Below are positions 1 through 9,303 of a stretch of DNA of 64,000 nt, piece after piece. The position numbers were made by a program, and so were the translations under genes. The notes under the pieces were generated by a model. That model was given only the letters and a program-made list of their open reading frames with translations, searched no databases and had not been told where the DNA came from. How positions within the stretch are numbered: position 1 is the stretch's first letter; each line of letters opens with the position of its first letter. Location: positions 27,058-91,057 of the forward strand of contig NZ_FMXT01000009.1 of the NCBI RefSeq assembly GCF_900104335.1, in the 5' to 3' direction. Origin of the DNA: Pseudobutyrivibrio sp. YE44 (GTDB lineage Bacteria > Bacillota > Clostridia > Lachnospirales > Lachnospiraceae).

Positions 1-661
1 TCTTTCCGTCGATGAATACTTCATCAACAACGTGTGTACGAATGTATTCAAAAACTGAATCACAATCACCAACAACCGGTACACCTTGGATTTTCTTACC
101 AACCCAATTCTTATCAATGATTGCACAGCCTACTACCTTGTACTCAACATATTCTGAGCTAGCTAACTGGCTGAGGCAGTGATTGATTGTACCTGAGTCC
201 GCAATAACGAGCATGCTGGACTTTAAACTGTCATCGTGCTTACGATAACGAATAACTCTCTTAAAAATAACTCTGAAGGCAAACATGAAGAGGACCATTA
301 GTCCAGCCCATGCGAATATTACTGTTCTTGAAACGATGTTTGTGTATTTGAAGGCAACCAAGAAAATAAGAATACCTGCCAAATTTACAAAGGAGTGAAC
401 ACATACGGCCATCAGCTCCTTCCATTTGTTTCTATGAACAATTCCGGTATATGGGTCTCGCAGAGAGCAGTTGAGAATACTAACGAAAATAATCATTACA
501 AGCACGTGCTCGTAGAAATATTCGTGAGGTATCTTATCTGCTCCAACCACCTTATCAAATCTAAAGAATAAGGCAACTGCTAATGCGAGAAGCGCTGCTA
601 AAGTGTCTAATGTAATAAAGTCCCAATGTTTCGCCCAAAACTTTTTTTTCTTTTTATACAT
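1..661 (-). CDS. Polyprenyl glycosylphosphotransferase, N-terminal part (cut by window edge)
   Basis: The first 220 residues are visible, starting at ATG 661 with an AAAGGA site upstream. About four hydrophobic membrane segments fall within residues 15-140. They are followed by a soluble Rossmann-like part with the sequence IQGVPVVGDCDSVFEYI, typical of the CoA_binding_3 region of WbaP/CpsE-type sugar transferases. Such enzymes load the first sugar-1-phosphate onto undecaprenyl phosphate at the inner membrane face. The catalytic C-terminal domain would lie beyond base 1 and cannot be checked. It starts 13 nt after the UDP-sugar pyrophosphorylase gene, so the two are probably co-transcribed: one makes the activated sugar, the other uses it to initiate the repeat unit. 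The donor sugar is unknown. Confidence 0.85.
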   Translation of the reverse strand, partial: MYKKKKKFWAKHWDFITLDTLAALLALAVALFFRFDKVVGADKIPHEYFYEHVLVMIIFVSILNCSLRDPYTGIVHRNKWKELMAVCVHSFVNLAGILIFLVAFKYTNIVSRTVIFAWAGLMVLFMFAFRVIFKRVIRYRKHDDSLKSSMLVIADSGTINHCLSQLASSEYVEYKVVGCAIIDKNWVGKKIQGVPVVGDCDSVFEYIRTHVVDEVFIDGK

Positions 662-673
662 TAGGCTTTTCCT

Positions 674-1897
674 TTACAATACAACACCGTTTTTCTCAAG
701 TAACTCTCTTGCACTATCAACTGAATCAACACCATGAAGATTCTTGATAGGTGCAAATTCATGATTTCTATCAACCTCGAATGCAAGGTTGTTATCCATC
801 ATGTGAATCATATCAAGTACTAAAAGCTCGAACTTGTAACCATTTGGCTCTGTAGGAGAAATCTTCTCACCGTTTTCGTTAACGTATGGAATCTTCTTCT
901 CTACTACGTGTACAACAAGATTGTTGTCTACGATTTCGTCAAGCTTTTCTACTGAGAATAAGTAGTTAAGGATAACACCGAATTTATAAAGAAGGCTTCC
1001 GTCAGCTGCCTGTGCCTCTGACATTTCCTTTGACATCTCATAGTACTCTACGATGCTTGGCTTTCCATCCTCAAGGCAAAGAAGACCCATCTTCTCAGCT
1101 GGCTCAACCTTACGAACAACCTTTGAACCAGAAACATAGTTTCCGAGGATTGTAGCACCGATGAATAAAGGATCTGCAATTCTCTGAAGAACATTATCTA
1201 CAGCGAATACGTTGATCCACTTAAGACCGCGGGCCTGAATATCACTCTTGAGACCAGCCTTAAGCATTGAAGCATACCAACCACCATTACCATTTGGAGA
1301 AGTAGCAAGACGTCCTTCCTCCTCAAGTAAAAGCTTTCCATCATAATCAACTGCACAAGCCATATCCTGAATGAAGAACTTAACATACTCTGGGTTGTAA
1401 CCGAAGTAGTTGTGCTCCTTGAAGAAGCTCTGTGTAGCTGCATCATTCTTCTCACTTGTCATGATGTAAAGAGGAACAAATGCACCTGCTTTGTTAACAA
1501 CTTCCATAAGGTTGTTGATAAGACACTCAAAAATGAATAACTCGTGTGTCTGACCTACATTGTAGCATCCCTTTGGTAAATCAAAGCCAAGACGTGTTCC
1601 CATACCACCGGCAAGGAGAACTGCTCCAACTTCACCCTTCTTGATTGCATCAAGACCAGCTGCTTCGAACTCAGCCTTTCTTGCTTCGATTTCTGGAAGC
1701 TCGATTGCTGGAGGAACTGTAAACTCTCCTCTAGCTTCGTTTGAGTCGTTTCCGATAAGCTTGAAATCAGACCAGTTGATGTTCTCAATCTGCGCAAGGA
1801 ACTCAACCTTTTTCTCGTCTGAAAGGTTATCAAAACCTCTCATGACATGGCCCTGTCCGGCCTTTTCCAAAATTTCGATTGCTTGTTCTTTAGTCAT
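674..1897 (-). CDS. UDP-sugar pyrophosphorylase (UDPGP/UAP family)
   Basis: A 407-residue nucleotidyltransferase with the signature LAGGMGTRLGFDLPKG near residue 95, as in eukaryote-type UTP:sugar-1-phosphate uridylyltransferases (UGP, UAP/AGX) rather than the short bacterial GalU type. It should make UDP-glucose, UDP-GlcNAc or a related UDP-sugar; the substrate cannot be read from sequence. I chose ATG 1897 because GGGAGAG lies 6 nt upstream; the in-frame ATG five codons earlier overlaps that ribosome site. It is followed directly by the polyprenyl sugar transferase, fitting a role in supplying the first sugar. A possible promoter lies about 115 nt upstream. Confidence 0.85.
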   Translation of the reverse strand: MTKEQAIEILEKAGQGHVMRGFDNLSDEKKVEFLAQIENINWSDFKLIGNDSNEARGEFTVPPAIELPEIEARKAEFEAAGLDAIKKGEVGAVLLAGGMGTRLGFDLPKGCYNVGQTHELFIFECLINNLMEVVNKAGAFVPLYIMTSEKNDAATQSFFKEHNYFGYNPEYVKFFIQDMACAVDYDGKLLLEEEGRLATSPNGNGGWYASMLKAGLKSDIQARGLKWINVFAVDNVLQRIADPLFIGATILGNYVSGSKVVRKVEPAEKMGLLCLEDGKPSIVEYYEMSKEMSEAQAADGSLLYKFGVILNYLFSVEKLDEIVDNNLVVHVVEKKIPYVNENGEKISPTEPNGYKFELLVLDMIHMMDNNLAFEVDRNHEFAPIKNLHGVDSVDSARELLEKNGVVL

Positions 1898-2011
1898 AAA
1901 ATTCTCTCCCAACTTACTTTTCTACTGTTTCATATATCGTTCACAGTTTTTTCACAAGTGTATATATAATACTACCTTTTAGTCAAAAAATGTGCATAAA
2001 AATAAATCAAA

Positions 2012-2039
2012 ATTATATTGCATAATGGTTATTTGACAC
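2012..2039 (-). promoter_or_regulatory. Possible sigma-A promoter for the UDP-sugar pyrophosphorylase gene
   Basis: On the minus strand GTGTCA and TATAAT are separated by 16 nt, about 115 nt before the ATG at 1897. The gap of roughly 180 nt to the ATP-grasp gene is larger than elsewhere in this cluster, which fits a separate start. The -35 box is weak, so this is tentative. Confidence 0.4.
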
Positions 2040-2080
2040 ACTTTACCCGTTTTGGTGAGTATTAAGCCACACTCGTCCCC

Positions 2081-3301
2081 TTATAAGACTGCGTAACCTT
2101 CTTCAAATCTATAGTGAATTAATAAATCCTCTCCAGAGTCAGAAATAACCTTTACAGTGTTATTTATTTCCTCTGTATACTCCAAATGGTGCTCTAAATC
2201 TGTGAAAAACATAACATATCCAAGGATTTGACGCATACCGCTGTTTTCTTCCACGTCATCTCCCACATGTCTAAACAACTGGACATTATATTTCTGAGGC
2301 TGAGATTGTAAAACATCAACGCCCTGAATGTCTGCAATTTTGCCTGGATTAAGCCATAAGGCATAAGAAAATACCTGCCCCGGCTGTGGTGTAAAGGTAG
2401 GCTTTGTATCCTCATTAAGAGCATTATCAAGCATTACGTCACACAAATATTTCTCACCTGGAACTTTACCACCTGGAAGTCTATAATTCATCTCTAAAGC
2501 AACAAACTTGCTTCCATCAAATATTGTCTGAAGACCAATAATACCATCTTTAATCTCCAGGTATTCCACAAGCTTGTCAATTTGATTTCTCAACTCTTTG
2601 TCGAATAAATCCATGTGCTTTGTTGGTGTAGCACCAAAAACACGACGCTCAGAATTATCCTTGCAGGCACAGTCGTCACCTGAAATAAATAGATGTGGCT
2701 CACCCTTAATTACTGCATAGATAAATCCAACCTGTTCTCCTGCAATAAAGTCCTCAACAACTACTTTTTTCTCTGGTGACTTTTCATAGGCATCAAGGTA
2801 ACCTGCCTTAAGTTCTTCTTCATTGTTACAAATATGAAGACCAATGCTTGAACAGCCATCAGCTGGCTTTACAACAACTGGATATTTAATCTTTGCAATA
2901 TCCTCAGCTTTTAAGGTCTTATCAAGGTGATATTCAGCAGGTACATTAAGACCACAAGCCTCGCAAGCCTCTTTAAATGCAAGCTTGTCATTTGTAATAT
3001 CCCATGCTCTCTGATTTGCATAGAAAGGTAAACCTAATCTCTCGCACAAATCTTTATTTGCCTTAATGCAAACTTCGCTTGCGCCACAAAGAATAGCGTT
3101 AATCCCTTCTTCCTTACACTTCTTTTCAAGGACATCGTAATCTAAAACACTTACGTCCCATGCTTCATCTGCCATGGCCTTAAATGGAGACTGCTCTACA
3201 GGAAGATTATCTGTAACAATAGTATATACTCCACGTTCCTTAGCAAACTTAATCAGTTCATCCACATGAGTATTATTACCTAAAAACAAAATTTTCTTCA
3301 T
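2081..3301 (-). CDS. ATP-grasp carboxylate-amine ligase-like protein (copy 2)
   Basis: A 406-residue protein with an N-terminal Rossmann-like start (KKILFLGNN), an ATP-grasp core containing YPVVVKPADGCSSIG around residue 140, and the EDFIAGEQVGFIY segment that usually supplies Mg-ATP ligands. The family joins a carboxylate to an amine or similar nucleophile through an acyl-phosphate. GAGG lies 7 nt before ATG 3301. It is a close tandem paralogue of the next gene upstream; long blocks such as the FKAMADEAWD and CDVMLDNAL regions are identical. Position next to an aminotransferase and a WbqC-like protein suggests it joins an acid, perhaps an amino acid, to an amino sugar or other glycan precursor. 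That substrate assignment is inference. Confidence 0.8.
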   Translation of the reverse strand: MKKILFLGNNTHVDELIKFAKERGVYTIVTDNLPVEQSPFKAMADEAWDVSVLDYDVLEKKCKEEGINAILCGASEVCIKANKDLCERLGLPFYANQRAWDITNDKLAFKEACEACGLNVPAEYHLDKTLKAEDIAKIKYPVVVKPADGCSSIGLHICNNEEELKAGYLDAYEKSPEKKVVVEDFIAGEQVGFIYAVIKGEPHLFISGDDCACKDNSERRVFGATPTKHMDLFDKELRNQIDKLVEYLEIKDGIIGLQTIFDGSKFVALEMNYRLPGGKVPGEKYLCDVMLDNALNEDTKPTFTPQPGQVFSYALWLNPGKIADIQGVDVLQSQPQKYNVQLFRHVGDDVEENSGMRQILGYVMFFTDLEHHLEYTEEINNTVKVISDSGEDLLIHYRFEEGYAVL

Positions 3302-3323
3302 AAATAAACCTCGTTAAGATTAT

Positions 3324-4541
3324 TTATACAGCATAGCCCTTCTCAAATCTGTAACGGCAAACTAAATCCTGACCATTCTCATCAAGAACCTGAAGAGTAT
3401 TGTTAATTAAATCAATATACTCTCCGTGATGTGCAAGATCTGTAAAGAACATAATATATCCAAACACCTGACGCATTCCTGAGTTTTCCTCAACAACATC
3501 GCCAACCTGTCTGAAAGGCTGTACATTGAATTCCTGTGGTCTAGCCTGGAACACATCAAGTCCCTTAACTTCAGCAATCTTTCCTGGCTTAAGCCAAATT
3601 GCATAGCTGAAGAGCTGACCATTCATAGGTGCTGGTTGTGGATTAGTATCCTCTGCGAGAGCATTATCAAGCATAACATCACAGATAAGCTTCTCTCCTG
3701 GGAACTTTCCACCTGGAAGTCTATAGTTCATTTCAAGGATAGCAATATTTTCACCGTCAGTGATTGCCTGAATGCCGGCTGTACCAGCCTTGATTTCAAG
3801 AAGTTCAAAAAGCTTATCTACGCCAGCCTTTAACTTCTCATCATAAAGCTTCATATGCTTTGTTGGAGATGCACCGAATACACGACGCTCTGCATCATCC
3901 TTACAAGCACAATCATCACCTGCTGCGTTAAGGTGTGGCTTTCCGTTTACTACAGCATAAATAAATCCAACCTGCTCACCTGCAACAAATGCCTCAACTA
4001 CAACCTGCTTAGACTCTGATTTCTCGTAAGCATCCTTGTAGCCTTCAATAAGCTCAGCCTCATTTTGGCAAATATGAAGTCCAATGCTAGAACAACTATC
4101 TGTAGGCTTAACTACAACTGGATAAGTAATCTTTGCAAGATCCTCGGCCTTTAAATCAATATCAAGTACAAATTCCTGTGGAACTGGAAGCCCACATTCA
4201 ATACAAGCCTTCTTAAAAGCAAGCTTGTCATTTGTAATATCCCATGCCTTCTGATTTGCATAGAATGGAAGATTTAATCTTTCACAAAGTTCCTTGTTTG
4301 CCTTGATACAAACCTCGCTTGCGCCACAAAGAATAGCGTTAACTCCCTCTTCCTTACACTTCTTCTCAAGGACATCGTAATCTACAACACTAATATCCCA
4401 TGCTTCATCAGCCATAGCCTTAAATGGCGACTGCTCGACAGGAAGATTGTCGGTTACGATAGTGTAAACGCCTCTATTCTTTGCCTCCTTAATTAACTCA
4501 TCCACGTGACAGTTGTTTCCTAACAATAATAACTTCTTCAT
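3324..4541 (-). CDS. ATP-grasp carboxylate-amine ligase-like protein (copy 1)
   Basis: A 405-residue paralogue of the gene at 2081-3301, 22 nt away, with the same layout: KKLLLLGNN at the N-terminus, YPVVVKPTDSCSSIG in the ATP-grasp core, and a shared C-terminal block ending in RYRFEKGYAV. AAAGG lies about 10 nt before the ATG. The metal/ATP segments are conserved in both copies, but several surface stretches differ (for example around residues 200-215, LNAAGDDCACKD versus LFISGDDCACKD). That fits two active enzymes with different substrates rather than a dead duplicate. No substrate can be named from sequence. Confidence 0.8.
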   Translation of the reverse strand: MKKLLLLGNNCHVDELIKEAKNRGVYTIVTDNLPVEQSPFKAMADEAWDISVVDYDVLEKKCKEEGVNAILCGASEVCIKANKELCERLNLPFYANQKAWDITNDKLAFKKACIECGLPVPQEFVLDIDLKAEDLAKITYPVVVKPTDSCSSIGLHICQNEAELIEGYKDAYEKSESKQVVVEAFVAGEQVGFIYAVVNGKPHLNAAGDDCACKDDAERRVFGASPTKHMKLYDEKLKAGVDKLFELLEIKAGTAGIQAITDGENIAILEMNYRLPGGKFPGEKLICDVMLDNALAEDTNPQPAPMNGQLFSYAIWLKPGKIAEVKGLDVFQARPQEFNVQPFRQVGDVVEENSGMRQVFGYIMFFTDLAHHGEYIDLINNTLQVLDENGQDLVCRYRFEKGYAV

Positions 4542-4613
4542 TACTCAATAACCTTTCTAAAAACCATAAAACTACCTGGTTCCCCCGTATTAACTATTTA
4601 CTTTTTTCCCTAA

Positions 4614-5585
4614 TTATTTCTTTCCAACAAGTTTTTTAACTGTTCTTTTTAACTGTCTCTTATTATGGATGCTTTTAACCTGTTGTTTATCATAAGAGTC
4701 TTCAAGAATCTTCTCGAAAATCTCATTATAATCCTTCTTTTCAAAATTATTTCGATTATCCTCAAGCTTGTTAAGCTCAAATAATCTTCGCTCATCAAAG
4801 TTAAGATTTAACTCAAGAGCCTCTGCAATTTTTTCCATGTCCTTCATACCCTGAAGATAATTAAGAACATTCTCCTTGCTATAAAAATCATTCTGTGATG
4901 ACCAAGAACCGCTGTTTTCATCTAAAACGTATCTATAGGCCGACACGAACTCACCAAGGTTGTACATTTTACCAACAGCCATCATACAAAGCACCTGACT
5001 TCTATCGATAAGCTTTCTTGGATCAATGCCTGATGCCATTATCTTCTGTTGAAGTTGTCCATATGCCACCTTTCTATACATAGATGTGGCTGTCTGACCT
5101 GGAAGAACATAATCCTGGAACATCTTTAAGGTGTATTCTCCACCCTCCTTCATGAAACCGCTCCACTGCTCCAAATTTTCCTGGCGAACTTCGTTCTTGT
5201 CCACGATTTGGCAAAGACCAAAGCATGCCACATAATCTGGATGAGAATCAAGGAAGTCTACCTGTTTCTGAAGCTTGTTTTCATCAATCCAGAAATCATC
5301 TCCCTCGATAAAGGCTACATATTCACCTGTGGTACGCATTGTAAGATCAGCAACATTACCACCCATTCCAAGATTCTTTTCACGAAGGATTGGAACAATA
5401 ATATCTGGATATTTTTCAGCATACTCTTTGATTACAGCTGCATTGCCGTCTGTTGAACAATCATCGCCGACAATTACCTCGTACTCAAAATTAACCTTTT
5501 GAGATACGATGCTTTCTAAAGTATGACCAATATACTTTTCTTGATTATAGGTAGCAACTACTACACTAACCTTCTTATTTCCCAT
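4614..5585 (-). CDS. Glycosyltransferase family 2
   Basis: A 323-residue GT-A enzyme. The N-terminus VSVVVATYNQEKYIGHTLES, the DDCSTDGN nucleotide-binding motif and the FIEGDDFW segment (a D-x-D-like metal site) are typical of GT2. The C-terminal third is charged and helical. AGGAG for this gene lies inside the last codons of the WbqC-like gene (6-nt gap), so translation is probably coupled. It is expected to act on the cytoplasmic face on a lipid-linked repeat unit; donor and linkage are unknown. Confidence 0.88.
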   Translation of the reverse strand: MGNKKVSVVVATYNQEKYIGHTLESIVSQKVNFEYEVIVGDDCSTDGNAAVIKEYAEKYPDIIVPILREKNLGMGGNVADLTMRTTGEYVAFIEGDDFWIDENKLQKQVDFLDSHPDYVACFGLCQIVDKNEVRQENLEQWSGFMKEGGEYTLKMFQDYVLPGQTATSMYRKVAYGQLQQKIMASGIDPRKLIDRSQVLCMMAVGKMYNLGEFVSAYRYVLDENSGSWSSQNDFYSKENVLNYLQGMKDMEKIAEALELNLNFDERRLFELNKLEDNRNNFEKKDYNEIFEKILEDSYDKQQVKSIHNKRQLKRTVKKLVGKK

Positions 5586-5591
5586 GGCTCA

Positions 5592-6341
5592 TTACTCCTC
5601 TACATCCTCAGGACACTCGTAGCCATCTACAAGTGTAAACCTGTTTAACATATCTGCAATCTGCTCTTTTGAACAGAACATCATTACATCAAGAATTGAC
5701 AGATATGGAACAAAATCATTTCCAAACTGCTCATAAACGATATCATCATCTGTCTGAACAAACTTAAGTCCAAGACCGTTTTCTCTAAAGAAATTCTGAT
5801 AATAAAGCTTTGTTCCACCGATAGCATTGTAATATTCAGTAGCATTTCTTGCTTTGCAAATTGCTACTACGTAATGCTCTCTCTTATACTCACCATCAAG
5901 AGGTACATCCTTTGACTTACGGATAATAGGTGTATCAATTCCAAGCTCCTTTGCAGTAAGCTTAATTGCGTTTTCAAGGAACGCAGAAAGATTCTTTCCC
6001 TCTTCTGTAAGTCCAAACTCAAGAACCTGTCTTACGTGAGCAGCAACAGACTCATAATTTGGAGCCTTTGCATAAGCGCTCTTAAGAGTGTTCATCATCT
6101 TTTCGATTTCAGCCTCATCAAAAGATGTCTCGTGCTCGCATATTAATTTGTTCTGAGATGGCTTGTGAACAGGAATTCTAAAATACTGTCCTTCGCCATT
6201 AATAAGAATCTTGTTTCTGTTGATATAACCGTTTTTAATGTAGTTAACATCATCCGCAATAACATACTCATCTACAGCATTCATAAGCTGCCAGTATCCA
6301 ATATATGGATAAAAGTATGGTTGCATAATTCCTAATTTCAT
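5592..6341 (-). CDS. WbqC-like family protein
   Basis: A 249-residue protein beginning MKLGIMQPYFYPYIGYWQL, then DVNYIKNGYINRNKI, both hallmarks of the WbqC family found in O-antigen and capsule loci. It ends with the usual FVPYLSILDVMMF-type block. The biochemical role of the family is poorly defined; members often sit beside sugar aminotransferases, and an acyl- or aminoacyl-transfer role on amino sugars is usually proposed. Here it lies 58 nt after a DegT-type aminotransferase gene and upstream of two ATP-grasp genes, which fits that idea. AGAGG is placed properly before the ATG. Confidence 0.85.
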   Translation of the reverse strand: MKLGIMQPYFYPYIGYWQLMNAVDEYVIADDVNYIKNGYINRNKILINGEGQYFRIPVHKPSQNKLICEHETSFDEAEIEKMMNTLKSAYAKAPNYESVAAHVRQVLEFGLTEEGKNLSAFLENAIKLTAKELGIDTPIIRKSKDVPLDGEYKREHYVVAICKARNATEYYNAIGGTKLYYQNFFRENGLGLKFVQTDDDIVYEQFGNDFVPYLSILDVMMFCSKEQIADMLNRFTLVDGYECPEDVEE

Positions 6342-6399
6342 TTTTCTACCTCTTTAAAGTAAAATTATATTTTATCTTCAGCAACGCCTAATCAAAAAA

Positions 6400-7509
6400 C
6401 TATCTATCTCCCTTGATTATGTCGCATATTCTCTTAACATTTTCCATCTCTAAATCTGTGTAAAGTGGAAGTGTAAGAACCTGTCTAGAAAGCTTTTCTG
6501 CAACAGGAACATTTGCCTTGTAGCCTGCATCCTTGTAACAGTTAAACTCACTAGTGATAGGATAAAAGTATTTACGAGAGTGAATATGATTTTCTGCTAA
6601 TAAATCAGATAACTCATCTCTGTTCATTCCATATTTATCTGGATCAATAAATATTGGGCAATATGTGTAATTAAGCTTAAGAGCCTTCTCATCATATTGA
6701 AGAAGCTTAACGCCAGGAATGTCCTTAAGATGTTCTCTATAGTAGTTGTAAAGTACTTTACGCTTTTCTCTGTTTTCCTCGAAATGCTTAAGGTTGCAAA
6801 GTCCCATTGCTGCTGAAAACTCATTCATCTTTGCATTTGCACCAACGAACTCTACATTCTCCTCATCCATGATTCCAAAGTTGTGAAGCTGATAAACCTT
6901 TGTAAGTGTAGCTGTATCATGAACGATAGCAAGTCCGCCCTCGATAGTATTGAAAGCCTTTGTAGCGTGGAAGCTTAACATAGAAGCATCGCCAAACTTA
7001 ACAAGGTTCTTGCCGTTTAAAGTCTCGCCAAAGGCGCGAGCCGCATCGTAAATAACCTTGAGATTATGCTTCTTTGCAATAGCCTCAATCTTTTCAACAT
7101 CACAAGGCATACCGTAAACATGAACAGGAACAATTGCTGTTGTCTTGTCTGTAATCAGTTCCTCGATTTTGTCTGGATCGATTGTACAATCGCTTTCGCG
7201 GATATCACAAAACACTGGAGTAAGACCATTTCTTACAATGGCATGTGTAGTTGACGCAAAAGTGAAAGGTGTTGTGATAACCTCTCCTGAAAGCTCCATA
7301 GCCTGAAGTGTCATCTCAAGAGCCATATGGCCATTACACATTGGCAGACAGTGGTTGGTGTTTAAAAAATTCATAAGCTCAACCATAAGCTGTCTTGTGT
7401 ATTTGCCCACATTTGTAAGATGATGTGTCTCCCAAATATCTTTTAAAATTTCCATGTATTCTTCCATTGGTGGAAGAACAGGTTTTGTAACATAAATTTC
7501 CTGGTTCAT
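6400..7509 (-). CDS. DegT/DnrJ/EryC1/StrS-family sugar aminotransferase (VioA/RfbE-like)
   Basis: A 369-residue PLP-dependent enzyme. The lysine that should bind PLP is K184 in SFHATKAFNTIEGG, and D155 in VIYDAARAFGE is the expected pyridine-nitrogen partner. Length and motifs match nucleotide-sugar 4-aminotransferases such as VioA, which make dTDP-4-amino-4,6-dideoxyhexoses. No dTDP-sugar synthesis (rml) genes are in the window, so the keto-sugar must come from elsewhere. GGGGAG lies 7 nt before ATG 7509. It forms a block with the WbqC-like and ATP-grasp genes, suggesting the new amine is acylated. Confidence 0.85.
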   Translation of the reverse strand: MNQEIYVTKPVLPPMEEYMEILKDIWETHHLTNVGKYTRQLMVELMNFLNTNHCLPMCNGHMALEMTLQAMELSGEVITTPFTFASTTHAIVRNGLTPVFCDIRESDCTIDPDKIEELITDKTTAIVPVHVYGMPCDVEKIEAIAKKHNLKVIYDAARAFGETLNGKNLVKFGDASMLSFHATKAFNTIEGGLAIVHDTATLTKVYQLHNFGIMDEENVEFVGANAKMNEFSAAMGLCNLKHFEENREKRKVLYNYYREHLKDIPGVKLLQYDEKALKLNYTYCPIFIDPDKYGMNRDELSDLLAENHIHSRKYFYPITSEFNCYKDAGYKANVPVAEKLSRQVLTLPLYTDLEMENVKRICDIIKGDR

Positions 7510-7520
7510 ATATTTCTCCC

Positions 7521-9287
7521 CTAGAATTCATTCATAAGCTGCTGAATCTCAGCATCATTAATAACTGTAACCTTTGTATCACTAATTCTGTATACACGGT
7601 CACAAGCAGAAAGCACACTTGGACGATGTGTTGTAAGAATGCAAGTACGCTTTGTGTCTTTCTTCATAAGGTTGCTTAATACCTTACGCTCTGTAGCAAC
7701 ATCAAGAGCTGAAGTAGCCTCATCCATAAGAAGGATAGGTGTCTTTCTAAGGATAGCTCTTGCAATAGCAAGTCTCTGGTTCTGTCCCTCAGAGAAGCCG
7801 ATACCACTTTCACCGATGTTGTGGTTGATTCCATCAGGAAGCTTCTGTACGAAATCGTAAGCGCAAGCCTGCTTTAAAGCATCAATAATTTCTTCGTCTG
7901 TTGCCTCTGGAGCAATGAGAAGCATGTTCTCACGGATAGTTCCAGAAAGCATTGTGTTACCCTGTGGCACATAAGCAATAAGAGAACGAGTCTCTGTTGA
8001 GAAAGAGAACTTTTCTCCATTTTCCTCAGGAAGCTGCGCATATACATCGCCGCTACCCGCCTTAAGGATTCCAAGGAGAAGACGAAGCATTGTTGTCTTA
8101 CCTTCACCAGAAGGACCAACAAGTGCGATAATCTCTCCAGGGTTCGCCTCAAGATTTACCTGATTGAAAATCTGACGACCAGTCTTGTAAGCAAAGCTCA
8201 TGTTGTCAACACGAACAGAAACACCATTCTTATCTGTCTCAGCTGCAAACTTTTCGTAAGCTGCTGTTTCGATAAGCTTTTCATCGTGAATATCAATAAC
8301 CTCACGCACACGCTCAATCGCAACTGTAAGCTGAAGTGAGATTGGAATCTGCTGTAATAATGCCTTACCTGCAACAGCAATTCTGTAGGCCATCATAATA
8401 ACAACTGTAAGAGCACCGAAAGTCATAACACCAGAATTTACTCTGAAGAAAGCCCATCCGATACAAATGATACCTGACAAAATACCTGCAAGATAAGTAA
8501 CAATCCATGACATAAGTGAGAAGAAGTTTGACTTCATATCAGCCTTGTATCTCTCTTCCTCAAGATCCTTAATTCTGCCATAGAACTCGTCTGCTAAACC
8601 AAAGGCCTTAACTGCCTGAATGTTGTGGAAGGATTCCTTATTGTACGCAGTCTCCCTACTTTCAATCTTTCTGATTTCAGCCTGAGAAGCATAAATCTTG
8701 TTCATAAAGATTCTTGATGAGCAAGCAATGATTGGTCCAACTATAAGAACCACAACAATCATGCTGGCATCGTTGTAAAGAATAACTGCCAAGGATGCAA
8801 TTATCATCATTGTCTGAGTGATGATAGTTGTAAGGAATATTGTAACGTTCTGAGAAATTGTCTTAGAATCGTTTGACATTCTTGTAATCAAATCACCAGA
8901 ATGGAATGCTGTAAGCTCTTCCCAATCAGCCTTAACAACCTTGTTGAAAAGCTTCTTTACCATGTCAGCCTGCATAGTGTTGTAATTCCATGCTGCAAGA
9001 CGATTTGAAGAAATACTTAAAACCGCATTTGCAACAAACAGAAGAATGTAGAAGATTCCCATAGCTACAACCTTCTGAGAATTCTTTTCAATGGCAAAGT
9101 CTACGATATTTCCAACTTTGTATGTAATAAAGAAGTCAACAGCCAAGCGGAGTACTTCAACCAGTGCATATAGTAAAATACGTCCCATATACATCTTATA
9201 AAAGCCAAATACCCACTTTAGATTATGATAAAGTCTACCAATAATACCATCTTTATAGTTTAAAACCTTTGATTTGTACTTATTCAA
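7521..9287 (-). CDS. ABC transporter, fused membrane and ATPase domains
   Basis: A 588-residue half-transporter. The N-terminal ~330 residues hold about six membrane helices (type IV exporter fold). The ATPase follows, with Walker A GPSGEGKTT, signature IGFSEGQNQRLAIARA (a degenerate LSGGQ, with FSEGQ) and Walker B ILLMDEATSALD. The start is TTG 9287 with AAGGAG 7 nt upstream. Exporters of this type move lipid-linked oligosaccharides (PglK, MsbA) or peptides. Its place inside a glycosyltransferase operon makes a lipid-linked glycan flippase the best guess. Replacement of SGG by SEG in the signature occurs in some relatives and need not abolish activity. Confidence 0.85.
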   Translation of the reverse strand: MNKYKSKVLNYKDGIIGRLYHNLKWVFGFYKMYMGRILLYALVEVLRLAVDFFITYKVGNIVDFAIEKNSQKVVAMGIFYILLFVANAVLSISSNRLAAWNYNTMQADMVKKLFNKVVKADWEELTAFHSGDLITRMSNDSKTISQNVTIFLTTIITQTMMIIASLAVILYNDASMIVVVLIVGPIIACSSRIFMNKIYASQAEIRKIESRETAYNKESFHNIQAVKAFGLADEFYGRIKDLEEERYKADMKSNFFSLMSWIVTYLAGILSGIICIGWAFFRVNSGVMTFGALTVVIMMAYRIAVAGKALLQQIPISLQLTVAIERVREVIDIHDEKLIETAAYEKFAAETDKNGVSVRVDNMSFAYKTGRQIFNQVNLEANPGEIIALVGPSGEGKTTMLRLLLGILKAGSGDVYAQLPEENGEKFSFSTETRSLIAYVPQGNTMLSGTIRENMLLIAPEATDEEIIDALKQACAYDFVQKLPDGINHNIGESGIGFSEGQNQRLAIARAILRKTPILLMDEATSALDVATERKVLSNLMKKDTKRTCILTTHRPSVLSACDRVYRISDTKVTVINDAEIQQLMNEF

Positions 9288-9303
9288 AACAATCTCCTTA
9301 TAT

